A stretch of DNA of 64,000 nt from NCBI GenBank assembly GCA_963763325.1, contig CAVXOL010000022.1:298173-362172 (forward strand), read 5' to 3'. The notes beneath the pieces are model-generated. The model worked only from the letters and a program-made list of their open reading frames with translations, was not told the DNA's origin and did no database searches. The translations under genes were made by a program, and so were the position numbers. The stretch comes from JBBECJ01 sp963763325. GTDB lineage: Bacteria; Chloroflexota; Chloroflexia; Thermomicrobiales; CFX8. Positions 23,742-31,969 of the stretch are shown one piece after another; positions within the stretch are counted from its first letter, which is position 1; every line of letters starts with the position of its first letter.

Positions 23742-24773
23742 TCACATCCGGTCGCGAATCAGCGGCAACGTACTGCAGTGAATCCCGCCACCGTTCTTGC
23801 GGATTTCGCTGTAGTCGATCTCGACCGTCTCGATTCCGCGCTGGTTGAGCCGTTCGACCGTTCGTGGGCAACCCTCGGAGATGAGCACCTTGCCCGGACG
23901 AACGGCCAGACAGTTGACAGCATGTCCCTCATCCGGCCAGCAGTGGATCGGTTCGATGCCGAGCGCCCTCAACTCATCCAGGAACCAGTAGGGCAGCCGT
24001 GTGACGTTGATCAGCGCCTTATCGCGATCGACCATCAGGATGCAGCCGTCGAGGTGCAGCGAGTGGCCGGTCAGCGGGATGCGGATCAGGCGGGTGCCGC
24101 TGGCGCGCAAAACCTCCTCGACCTGGCGCGCACCCTCCTCGTTCTGTCGGAACGACATCCCCAGCGCTGCGACGCCGGGCTTCAGGAAGCAGAACGAGCC
24201 GCCCTCGATCAGGCCAGTGCCGTGGATCGTTCGCAGGATCGGCATTCCGAGGCTGGCGATCACCTTCGTGACGTACGACTCCTCGCCACGCCGCCCGTAG
24301 CCGTAGTCGACTCCAACAGGCCCCATCCGGCAGATGATCGCGCCGCCATCGACGGCAATCGCCTGGTCGCGGGTGAAGACGGCTTTGACGTCGCCCTCCG
24401 AGCCGCCGACCTCGACGATCTCGACCCCTTCGGCCTCAAGCGCCGCCCGTAGCGCGTCGTGCTGCCGTTGCATCAGTGCGATGTCCGGGCCTGTCGAGTC
24501 GCGCCAGTACCACTGCTCGCGGTCGTCGATCAGCGCCTCGATCGTCTCGTCGTACTTGTCGGGGTCGATCGTCCGCATCTCGTCGCCGGGCCGGTGGAGC
24601 GCCACCAGCCGCAACCGGCCGACATCGTCACCGACGCCCCACTGCCGCCCCCAGACGCGCTCCTGCATGGCCGCGTCCTCGAATGGAGGCTCGGCACGCG
24701 GCGGAATTCGCTCCAGCACGACGTGGTAGTACGCTTCGCTCTTCCTGATCTGACCCTCTGGCGGTGTTGGCAT
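23742..24773 (-). CDS. Amidinotransferase-fold hydrolase (dimethylarginine dimethylaminohydrolase / arginine deiminase family)
   Basis: 343 aa from the ATG at 24773, which has GAGGA eight bases upstream; GTG 24797 or a start at 24827 would lengthen it. The penta-repeat guanidine-modifying fold shows LVALHRPGDE near the N-terminus, GLIEGGSFCFL in the middle, TGHSLHLDGCI with the catalytic histidine, and NGGGIHCSTLPL, where C333 is the nucleophile. Such enzymes hydrolyse arginine or methylarginine to citrulline plus ammonia or methylamine, or transfer amidino groups. The aminotransferase downstream on the other strand diverges from it. The exact substrate is not determined by these motifs. Confidence 0.85.
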   Translation of the reverse strand: MPTPPEGQIRKSEAYYHVVLERIPPRAEPPFEDAAMQERVWGRQWGVGDDVGRLRLVALHRPGDEMRTIDPDKYDETIEALIDDREQWYWRDSTGPDIALMQRQHDALRAALEAEGVEIVEVGGSEGDVKAVFTRDQAIAVDGGAIICRMGPVGVDYGYGRRGEESYVTKVIASLGMPILRTIHGTGLIEGGSFCFLKPGVAALGMSFRQNEEGARQVEEVLRASGTRLIRIPLTGHSLHLDGCILMVDRDKALINVTRLPYWFLDELRALGIEPIHCWPDEGHAVNCLAVRPGKVLISEGCPRTVERLNQRGIETVEIDYSEIRKNGGGIHCSTLPLIRDRM

Positions 24774-24903
24774 CGCGGCCATCCTCATCCATTCCACGTG
24801 TTCTTCCTGATCTGGATTATCACCCAACTCGTGAGGATGCCCATGTGAATGGAGACGGTGGTGCTTCGCCGACAGAGTGGAGTTCCCGTCCCGACATCAA
24901 TCC

Positions 24904-24932
24904 TTGGTGCGCAGCCCGCGATCTGCTATGAT
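24904..24932 (+). promoter_or_regulatory. Sigma70-type promoter for the aminotransferase gene
   Basis: TTGGTG (24904-24909), a 17-base spacer and TATGAT (24927-24932). It lies about 270 bases before the ATG at 25201 and points to a long 5' untranslated leader. Confidence 0.65.
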
Positions 24933-24939
24933 GCCAGGC

Positions 24940-25200
24940 ACGCAATCGATGTCCGAAGCGACTGATGCAATTGGGACATTATCGGCAGCAGTGTCAGATG
25001 TTCTGAATCGCGACTTGTTCGTCGGCTCTGGCCGGGCGTTCGCCCGAGTCGCGATCAGATGTCTGCGTTCCGCATGATAGCGCCCGTCGTCAGGGACAGG
25101 GATGTCGTGTCGATTGCGAGAGCGGAAACGGGGTCCACGGTGTGAGGACACTGGGGGCGTTCAGGCGCTGAATCGAATCAGCGCCGGCAGGGGAGATACC
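24940..25200 (+). promoter_or_regulatory. Long structured 5' leader of the aminotransferase gene
   Basis: About 260 bases lie between the predicted transcription start and the ATG. A perfect 8-bp hairpin GGCGCTGA/TCAGCGCC (25164-25185) stands immediately upstream of the GGGGAG ribosome binding site. I recognise no known riboswitch consensus. A 66-codon frame at 24877-25077 looks fortuitous. A cis-regulatory RNA is possible but unproven. Confidence 0.4.
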
Positions 25201-26424
25201 ATGGCGGATCCAACGATGTCGTCGCGAATGCAGGCGCTGCAGTTCGCGTCCCGACGGCCGAACACCTATATGCAGCGCTCGACATATTTCCGGCGAGCCG
25301 GAGACTCCGACATCTGTGACTTCACCTTCGGCAACCCGCATGAGATGCCGATGCAGGAATATGTCGAGGCGTTGCAGCGCGCGGTCGTCCCGCAGTCGAA
25401 AGACTGGTTCGCCTACAAGTGGAGCGAGCCGGCGTCGCAGCAGATCGTCGCTGCGTCACTTCGCGAGAAGTTCGGTCTTCCGTTCGAGCCGGCCGACATC
25501 GCGATGACGACCGGCGGAGCTGGTGCGATCGCAGTCGCGCTGACGGCCATTCTCGAGCCCGGTGACGAGGTGATCTTCAACCTGCCGCCGTGGTTCGGCT
25601 ACGAGGGCATGGTCGTCCACAACGGCGGCGTGCCAGTCAAGGTCTCGGTTCGTCGCGACACCTTCGATCTCGACATCGACGCGATCGAGGCCGCCATCAC
25701 TTCGAAGACGCGAATGGTCATCATCAACTCGCCGTGCAACCCGACCGGAAAGATCTATCCGCCGGCTACACTCGAACGGCTCGCCGCAGTCCTCAGCGCG
25801 GCGTCAGCGCGCAACGGCCGGACCGTCTATCTGCTATCCGATGAGGCATACAACCGGGTCGTCTTCGACGGCAACCAGTTCCACACGCCGCTCGAGTTCT
25901 ATCCTGACGCTCTGCTTGCCTACTCGTATGGTAAGACACTGCTTGCGCCCGGCCAGCGCATCGGCTATCTGGCGCTGCCACCGACGATGACCAACCGCGA
26001 ACCGATGCGTGAGGCGATCATGGCGGCCCAGATCGTTCACGGGATCGGCTTCCCCAATGCGCTCCTGCAACACGCCCTGGCCGACCTCGACAAGCTCTGC
26101 ATCGACATGACCCACATGCACCGCAAGCGCGACCTGCTGGTGGGTGCGCTGCGGGAGATCGGCTATCAGGTGCATGTCCCGGAAGGGACGTTCTACCTGC
26201 TGCCGCAGTCCCCGTGGGAGGATGACTGGGCCTTCGTTGATCTGCTGGAGCAGCACGACGTCTTCGTCCTGCCCGGCGAGATCCTGGAGTTCCCCGGCTT
26301 CTTCCGCATCTCGCTGACTGCCAACGACGACATGATCGAGCGCAGTCTCCCACGCTTCCGGGCCGCGTTCGAGCAGGCCCAGGAGTCCGGTACCCAGGAC
26401 CTCGCGGTCGCGGCTGGCGGCTAG
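25201..26424 (+). CDS. Aminotransferase class I/II (PLP-dependent)
   Basis: 407 aa. I chose the ATG at 25201 because GGGGAG lies five bases upstream; the frame stays open to 25102. Fold-type I features: TTGGAGAIAVALTAILEPGD, the cofactor-binding NSPCNPTGKIY, LLSDEAYNRVVFDG with the PLP-contacting Asp and Tyr, and SYGKTLLAPGQRIGYL holding the Schiff-base lysine and the second phosphate-binding Arg. The family covers aspartate-type and many other aminotransferases; the amino donor cannot be deduced. It is a single gene with its own promoter and a terminator at 26442. Confidence 0.9.
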   Translation: MADPTMSSRMQALQFASRRPNTYMQRSTYFRRAGDSDICDFTFGNPHEMPMQEYVEALQRAVVPQSKDWFAYKWSEPASQQIVAASLREKFGLPFEPADIAMTTGGAGAIAVALTAILEPGDEVIFNLPPWFGYEGMVVHNGGVPVKVSVRRDTFDLDIDAIEAAITSKTRMVIINSPCNPTGKIYPPATLERLAAVLSAASARNGRTVYLLSDEAYNRVVFDGNQFHTPLEFYPDALLAYSYGKTLLAPGQRIGYLALPPTMTNREPMREAIMAAQIVHGIGFPNALLQHALADLDKLCIDMTHMHRKRDLLVGALREIGYQVHVPEGTFYLLPQSPWEDDWAFVDLLEQHDVFVLPGEILEFPGFFRISLTANDDMIERSLPRFRAAFEQAQESGTQDLAVAAGG

Positions 26425-26441
26425 CGCAGCATCCAACCAAT

Positions 26442-26476
26442 CGACAACGCCGCCCAGGTCTCGGGCGGCGTTGTCG
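26442..26476 (+). terminator. 14-bp terminator-like hairpin after the aminotransferase gene
   Basis: CGACAACGCCGCCC (26442-26455) pairs perfectly with 26463-26476 around a 7-base loop, 17 bases after the stop codon. Confidence 0.75.
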
Positions 26477-26479
26477 CAT

Positions 26480-26750
26480 CTATCGCGGATAGAAGACGCC
26501 GTTGCGCTCGCGACCGAGATTGGCATACAGGTTGACCGATGTCGGCCGGTCGCTCTGGAATGCAGAACCCACTTGCGTTCTGGGATGACCAGACGATCGA
26601 CGCCCCATCCGGCGCGACGCTCTCCCTGAATTTGAACACGAAGTCCTCGGCCAGGGTTGTTCGACCGTGCGCCACGGCCCATCGACGTTCCACTCGACCC
26701 GGAACGACACCGTCGCGTCGTCAGGTCGGGATCGCATGGGTGATCGAGTC
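26480..26750 (-). pseudogene. Relic of a small hypothetical protein gene, frameshifted
   Basis: Coding-like segments lie in different minus-strand frames and make sense only when joined: VSFRVEWNVDGPWRTVEQ, then LAEDFVFKFRESVAPDGASI, then QSDRPTSVNLYANLGRERNG ending in VFYPR just before the stop near 26480. At least two frameshifts separate them. No family is recognised. It is probably a decayed gene next to a second relic at 26952. Confidence 0.55.
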
Positions 26751-26951
26751 TAAAGAAGTCGAAGACAGTCGTGGATCGGCAAGTCCGTCATCTCAAGGAC
26801 GGCACGGCCAGCCCCGTTGATGGACTTGGACGGCATGCTTTCGCGGACGGGAACGGTCCAGACAGACGCCTGTTGGGCTGATGCCCGGCTCGTAGTCATG
26901 AATCTGCGGGCTGCTGAGCAGTGATCCTCCGGATCCTCGACAGATGTCGAG

Positions 26952-27324
26952 TCATATGAAGGCGAATGTCTCCTGATGACGTTTGGCCGTCCAGGCCGGA
27001 CGTAGACACCTTCCATCAGGCCGCATATCGACGAAGTGACCAAGGCGGGTGCCATGCTCCGAGCTGTACCCATGGCACGAGGACGAAGCGTTGAACGCGA
27101 GGAAGCCGTTGAAGTCGAAGATCGTGGACTCATCATGGCCCTCGTTGAGGTTGTTGACGTGGAGCAGTTGTCCTTCGACCACGAAACCACCGCCCGGGAT
27201 TGGACGCGGGGCGCTCGAAGCGCCGTGTGGACCGGCGTGAGCGAAAGCTGGTAACCGCGTTCCGGCCGCGAGCGCCGCACCGGTCGCGCCCGCCATCGTC
27301 TGGCAACAGGCGCCGGCGGGTCAT
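26952..27324 (-). pseudogene. Relic of a Tat-exported small protein gene, multiply frameshifted
   Basis: The minus strand starts MTRRRLLP (twin-arginine pattern) at 27324. After a frame change it continues MAGATGAALAAGTRLPAFAH, the hydrophobic half of a Tat signal, then GGGFVVEGQLLHVNNLNEGHDE and STIFDFNGFLAFNA. Two more frame changes give LMEGVYV and finally HQETFAFI before the stop at 26952. Put together it would be a secreted protein of about 124 residues. The number of shifts in under 400 bases argues for decay rather than sequencing error. A good promoter still points at it from 27659. Confidence 0.6.
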
Positions 27325-27330
27325 GGCTCG

Positions 27331-27630
27331 AGTCAGTAACGCCTGCCGGAGCGCAGGCCGGTGTGTGTGTCGCGTGACCACCTAGCCCGGGTGATCGATT
27401 CTGCCAGCGTACGAAGGTGTGACATGCCGATGTTCCCTTCGTTTCAAGTTCCTAGCAGCGCCGTCGATTTAGCGTGCTCGTCTGGACGCATGCTTGTGAG
27501 AAGCATCCGGCGGCTGGGGACGACGCGACCCCCTTCTCGCGTCACCGTTCTACGCAGACGGCAGCAATGTCGAATTGCGTCCGCCCGAACGAGCCCAACG
27601 AGCTCGTGATGCAGATTCCCGATAGAGCAG
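27331..27630. other. Intergenic stretch without recognisable genes
   Basis: About 300 bases between the Tat-protein relic and its candidate promoter. I see no open frame with family resemblance and no strong hairpin. Confidence 0.5.
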
Positions 27631-27659
27631 ACACTACCTTAACCTGGCGATGATGTCAA
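27631..27659 (-). promoter_or_regulatory. Sigma70-type promoter facing the relic genes
   Basis: On the minus strand TTGACA (27654-27659), a 17-base spacer and TAGTGT (27631-27636). It is directed towards the decayed Tat-protein gene about 300 bases away and has no other obvious target. Confidence 0.55.
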
Positions 27660-27799
27660 CAACGTATTGCCCCAGTCTGATTGCGCGGCATGCGCGGGCA
27701 GTAGACACGATCGTGACGACTGATATCCGTGGACCACAGGATGTGGTAGCCTGATCCCGCCATGGCGACCTGCTCGGGCGACAAGGAGAGGTGTGGAGC

Positions 27800-28264
27800 G
27801 TGGACGACGCGACTGCGATGAACCGGTGCATCGAGTTGGCGCGGGCAGCAGCCGAGCGCGGTGACCAGCCATTCGGCTCGGTGATCGTGATGGACGGGCG
27901 GATCGTTGCCGAGGGCGACAACAGCATCGCGACTGACATCGACCCGACCGCCCACGCCGAACTGGTCGCGATTCGCCGCGCATGTCAGGCGCTGGGGCGG
28001 ATTGACCTGACCGGCGGGACAATCTACGCGAGCGGCGAGCCGTGTCTGATGTGTTCGTCGGTGATCCGTGCCACGCGCCTCTCGCGCGTCGTCATTGCAA
28101 TGCCGTCACGCGGAGCGACCGGAGGCGCGACGTCGGCATACCCAATTCTGAAGATTAACGGTGTTGCCGGTCTCACCTCGCCGCCCGAAGTTGTCGAGGG
28201 GTTCTTTGAGGATCGCGTACGCGCATTGCATGTCGAACTGGGCTGGCCTCCGTCTGGTGCATGA
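27800..28264 (+). CDS. Nucleoside/cytosine-type deaminase (CDA superfamily; guanine deaminase-like)
   Basis: 154 aa. I chose the GTG at 27800 because AAGGAGAG ends nine bases upstream; the GTG at 27791 is too close to it. Zinc and catalytic motifs are complete: TAHAELVAI (His ligand and catalytic Glu) and SGEPCLMCSSVI (the two Cys ligands). Size and the PFGSVIV segment fit the TadA/GuaD group of small deaminases. Together with the ureidoglycine aminohydrolase at 1097 it may belong to purine or pyrimidine salvage and degradation. The exact base is not set by these motifs. Confidence 0.88.
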   Translation: MDDATAMNRCIELARAAAERGDQPFGSVIVMDGRIVAEGDNSIATDIDPTAHAELVAIRRACQALGRIDLTGGTIYASGEPCLMCSSVIRATRLSRVVIAMPSRGATGGATSAYPILKINGVAGLTSPPEVVEGFFEDRVRALHVELGWPPSGA

Positions 28265-28274
28265 TTCGAGTCGT

Positions 28275-29180
28275 TCAACTCATTGGCTGCCAGCGGTAGC
28301 CGTCAGCCTCTGGGACGACCCGTCCCCAACCGGGGAAGCGGGCGTGCGACCAGGTGACGAGCGCGTCTTCGGCCACCAGGAGGGGAAAGACACGCTGGCG
28401 AGACGCGAGCATCGCGGCGGCGTCGCGGCGGGTGGGCGTCAGCCAGTCAGGGTGTTCGAACTCGACCGCGTAGTGAGCAATGTCTCCGAGGTGCCACCAG
28501 ACCTCGCCTGCCGACTCAACGCGTAGCGCACGATGACCGGGTGACTCACCAGGTGTTGGGAGGGTCGTTACACCCGGAACGATGTTGCTCTCCCCCTCGA
28601 CCAGATCGAGCAGCCCGGCCTGCATGATGACCTGCAGCCGATCGCGCATGAGGGTATTGACTGGAGCAAACGGACTGGCTGCCAACGGGCGCTGTTCGCC
28701 GTCCGGTGTGAAGTGCATGTTCCAGTCGGCCTGGTCGAGCTGGTATCGGGCGTTCGGGAAGCGTGGAACCAGCACTCCTTCGCGCTCGACAGCGACACCA
28801 AGACAGTGGTCGAAGTGGGCATGGGTGATGAGGACATGCGTCACGGCGTCGTTCTCCACCCCCAGCTCGGACAGCCCGGCGTAGAACCCTGGCGTGAACG
28901 ACCAGCCGGTGAAGACCGCCTCAGTCGCGTGCGAGGTGGGCGTCCCTGGGTCGTCAAGCCCCGGATCGATCACGATCGACGCGTCACCGAGCCGGATGAA
29001 CGCTCCTCCGCTGCAGAGCTCTACGTTCCCGTCCGCGTTCGCCTCAGGAACTGCTGGCCGCCAGATGTCCTCAGTGACATTGAGATCGACCGGGTACGGC
29101 CCTGCCCCTTCGAGAATCAGTGTTATCTCAGCGTCGCCAACACGACGTGTCGAGAGATACTCGCTCGCTAGCGTTGACAT
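28275..29180 (-). CDS. MBL-fold metallo-hydrolase
   Basis: 301 aa from the ATG at 29180 with GGAAGG ten bases upstream; the frame is open to 29252. The metallo-beta-lactamase signature THAHFDHCLG is complete, later ligands lie in ESPGH and HLGDIAH, and VIDPGLDDPG forms the preceding strand. The arrangement resembles quorum-quenching lactonase and similar MBL hydrolases, but the substrate is unknown. It is convergent with the deaminase gene, with only 10 bases between their stops. Confidence 0.88.
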   Translation of the reverse strand: MSTLASEYLSTRRVGDAEITLILEGAGPYPVDLNVTEDIWRPAVPEANADGNVELCSGGAFIRLGDASIVIDPGLDDPGTPTSHATEAVFTGWSFTPGFYAGLSELGVENDAVTHVLITHAHFDHCLGVAVEREGVLVPRFPNARYQLDQADWNMHFTPDGEQRPLAASPFAPVNTLMRDRLQVIMQAGLLDLVEGESNIVPGVTTLPTPGESPGHRALRVESAGEVWWHLGDIAHYAVEFEHPDWLTPTRRDAAAMLASRQRVFPLLVAEDALVTWSHARFPGWGRVVPEADGYRWQPMS

Positions 29181-29287
29181 GTCTGTCCCTTCCTGAATGT
29201 TGAATAGTGTGACGCGTCGGCTCATCATCAACGTGACCATCCGGATTGGCAAGTCACCGGAACATGGCGATCAGATTCGAAGCGAAA

Positions 29288-29314
29288 CGACGCCGTCCAT
29301 CATGGACGGCGTCG
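29288..29314. terminator. 11-bp hairpin upstream of the MBL gene
   Basis: CGACGCCGTCC (29288-29298) pairs with GGACGGCGTCG (29304-29314) around ATCAT. It lies between the MBL gene and the broken GGT gene and most likely terminates transcription of the latter. Confidence 0.65.
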
Positions 29315-29357
29315 CTCAGTATCAACGTTCGACGTAGGATGGCCGTTCGCAGGGTGT

Positions 29358-31056
29358 TTACCGTCCCGCCGCGATCCCGATCCCGAACGGGTCGGCGCCG
29401 CCACCACGCAGGCCGGTATCGGGGTCAACGGTGACGCCGGTCGGGCTGGCGAAGGCGCGTGGCGAGAACGAGACTTCGGCATCGACGACGTCGTGGCCCA
29501 TCGTCACGTAGCCGGTCGCGGGTCGCTTGTGGGATGCGGGTGTCGGCCAGCAACTCCGGACCCGAGCAGTCGACCAGCGGTGCGCCACAGGCGGTGGCGA
29601 TGTCCATGTCAAAGTCGAGGACGTTGAGCGTCATCTGCATGCAGGTGTCAATGATCCGGCGGCCACCCGGCGCGCCGACGGCCAGGACCGGGACACCACC
29701 CTTTGTCGCGATGACGTGGGCCATGTTGGAGGCCGGCCGCTTCCAGGGCGCGATCGAGTTGGCGCGGCCGGGGATCGGCTCGAACAGGTTCATGCTGTCG
29801 TTCATGATGACGCCGACATCCGGAACGGTGACCATCGAGCCGAAGATCAGCGTCAGGGTCTGCGTGACCGAGACCATGTTGCCGTCCTTGTCGACGACCG
29901 AGAGGTGCGTCGTGCATGCCGCCGTCCATCGTGACGGCCATCTCCTGCTTGATGCCGCTGCCACGCCGGATCCCCTCGCCGGGCTTCGATTGCGACGCGC
30001 GATTGGGATCGATCTCTGCTCGACGGCTGTCACCGTATTCCTTCGAGGCCAGCAGATCCCAGTCGATATCGACATAATCCGGATCGCCAACATACGCGAA
30101 GCGGTCGGCAAAGGCGCGCTTGCTCGCCTCGTCGATGGCATGCAGCGTCTGGGCCGTGTTGTGGCCGGTGGAGCGGATGTTGAAGCCGTCGAGGATGTTG
30201 AACGTCTCGGCCAGCGTGATTCCGCCGCCCTGGAACGGCAGCAGGACCAGCTCGTAGCCCTGGTAGGGGATGACGATCGGCTTGACGACGGTCGGCTCGA
30301 ATCGCGCCAGGTCGTCTGCCGTCATGATGCCGCCGAGCGACTGGAGGTGGCTGGCGATCTTCTCTGCGACTTCGCCCTTGTAGAAGCCATCCTTGCCCTG
30401 GGCTGCGATCTTCCGCAGCGTTCCGGCCAGTTCCGGCTGGCGGATGCGCGGGATTGGGCTGGCCGAAGAGCGGTGCCGGCGGTGCGCCGTTGTTGAGGAA
30501 GATGCGTGCTGTCTCCGGGTCGCGCTGGATCGTCTTCTGCTGCGAAGAGAGCAGCATCCCGTTGTACCAGTTGACCTCGAAGCCCTCTTCGGCCAGTTGC
30601 GCAGCCGGTCCGACGACTTCGGCCAGGTCCTTCGTGCCGTAGTGCTCGACCGCGTAGGCAAGGCCGGCGACCATCCCGGGCACCGCGCAGGAGAGCGGGC
30701 CATAGGCGTTCGCCTGGTCCTTAACGCCGCCGAAGCCGACGACTGAGCGCTCGTCGGAGGTGATTTCGTACATGTCGGCTGTCGCCGCTCCCGGCGCGCG
30801 CCCGAAGTAGTCGATCACGACCGGCTCTTTGCCGGCCATCTGGATCGTCATGAAGCCAACGCCGCCGATGCCGCTCATCCACGGCTCAACGACGCCGATC
30901 GCGAAGGCCGCCGTCGCGGCTGCGTCGACGGCGTTACCGCCCTTATCGAGAATATCCAGCGCGGCGTAGACCGCCGATGGGTGCTTGGCCGCTACCATCG
31001 ACATTGCGCGAAACGGCCAGATCGCGTGTGACACGGAGTGTTGTTTCGTGGTTCAT
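29358..31056 (-). pseudogene. Gamma-glutamyltransferase (GGT), broken by about four frameshifts
   Basis: Segments of one GGT occur in order in three frames. MNHETTLRVTRDLAVSR starts at the ATG 31056 (GAGGGGGAAC upstream). A second piece reads VAAKHPSAVYAALDILDKGG and VEPWMSGIGGVGFMTIQM. From about 30465 comes RQPELAGTLRKIAAQGKDGF and DLARFEPTVVKPIVIPYQGY. From about 29920 comes TTHLSVVDKDGNMVSVTQTL, and from about 29530 VTMGHDVVDAEVSF to the stop at 29358. Joined they give about 565 residues, a normal GGT length. Shifts fall near 31020, 30465, 29918 and 29530; the third lies just before the autocatalytic Thr of TTHLSVVD. It is the last gene of the importer operon. It may be a true pseudogene or partly sequencing error. 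An intact paralogue is at 46492. Confidence 0.8.
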
Positions 31057-31086
31057 GGTGCGGTTCCCCCTCATCAATCTGGCGCA

Positions 31087-31183
31087 GTCCTCGCGTAGGG
31101 GCGACGGCCGCAGCCTCGCCCTGCTCGACACCCGCGTGGCTTGGCACAGGGCGAGGCTGCGGCCGTCGCCCCTACGCGAGGAC
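31087..31183. repeat. 97-base perfect palindromic element, 37-bp stem
   Basis: Arms 31087-31123 and 31147-31183 are perfectly complementary over 37 bases around a 23-base loop; the arms contain GTAGGGGCGACGGCCGCAGC. It sits between the RraA and GGT genes of one operon. A half copy lies at 54225-54247 and a sister element at 23585-23685. Confidence 0.9.
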
Positions 31184-31198
31184 CAGGCGTTGTCCCTA

Positions 31199-31882
31199 CT
31201 AGTGCCCTGCCTGCGCTGCCAGCGCGTCCGCAATCTTCTTGTGTGCGTTGGTCATGTCGGCCAGCGATTCTCCGGCCCGCAGGCGCTTGCGGGTTTCCGG
31301 TTCGCGCTGGGCGATTGGCTCGCAGTGCTCGACGAGTTCGGCGACCTGGTCGGGTTGCAGGACGAGAACACCGTTGTCGTCGGCCAGGATGATGTCACCG
31401 GGCGCGACGCTGACGCCGCCGCACTGGACGACGGTATTGATCTCGCCGTCCATCGCCAGCGAGCGGGTCGTGATCGGCGAGATGCCGCGGCTGAAGACGA
31501 GGTATCCCATCTCTTCAATCTCAACGATGTCGGTCGCTGGTCCATCGACGATCGTCGCCGTCGCGCCAGCCATCAGTGCGCCGAGCGACGTCATCTCACC
31601 CCAGCAGGCGTGCTTGTTGTCACCGTTGCGGTCAATGACGATGATGTCGCCCGGCTTGACCATCGAGATCGCCTTGTGGACGACCGTGCTGTCGATCGCC
31701 ATCGCTTTGATCGTGAACGCCGGGCCGCAGATGATGAATTTGCTCCGCCCGATTGGCCGCAGCCCGATATCCATGAATCCAAAGTTGAGGACATGGCCGA
31801 TCGTGGCCGGCGGAATACTCCGCAGTCGCTCCAGCAGGTCCTCGGAGACCGTCGTCTCGACTCGTTCATTGACGATGATCAT
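31199..31882 (-). CDS. RraA family protein (4-hydroxy-4-methyl-2-oxoglutarate aldolase-like)
   Basis: 227 aa with a GGGGAAG ribosome binding site. The RraA/HMG-aldolase core is visible: CGPAFTIKAMAIDSTVVHKA, KPGDIIVIDRNGD, WGEMTSLGALMAGATATIVD with G..R/D-type substrate contacts, and VAPGDIILADDNGVLVL. Bacterial members are either Mg-dependent aldolases for 4-hydroxy-2-oxo-acids or inhibitors of RNase E. Operon context (peptide-type importer and GGT) supports an enzymatic role in degrading an imported compound. A second RraA-family gene occurs in the parallel cluster at 44950. Confidence 0.85.
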   Translation of the reverse strand: MIIVNERVETTVSEDLLERLRSIPPATIGHVLNFGFMDIGLRPIGRSKFIICGPAFTIKAMAIDSTVVHKAISMVKPGDIIVIDRNGDNKHACWGEMTSLGALMAGATATIVDGPATDIVEIEEMGYLVFSRGISPITTRSLAMDGEINTVVQCGGVSVAPGDIILADDNGVLVLQPDQVAELVEHCEPIAQREPETRKRLRAGESLADMTNAHKKIADALAAQAGH

Positions 31883-31969
31883 CGTTCTTCCCCTCCCATT
31901 CCTCTGTCTGGATTCGGGTACCGGAAACGACTCCTCGTCCCCGATTCCCGCCCGTCGATTCCCGCCCCG

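Noticed and set aside
24877..25151. Short frames in both strands of the aminotransferase leader (66 and 84 codons)
   Set aside because: No ribosome binding site of note, no conserved features, and both lie within or across the predicted promoter and leader.
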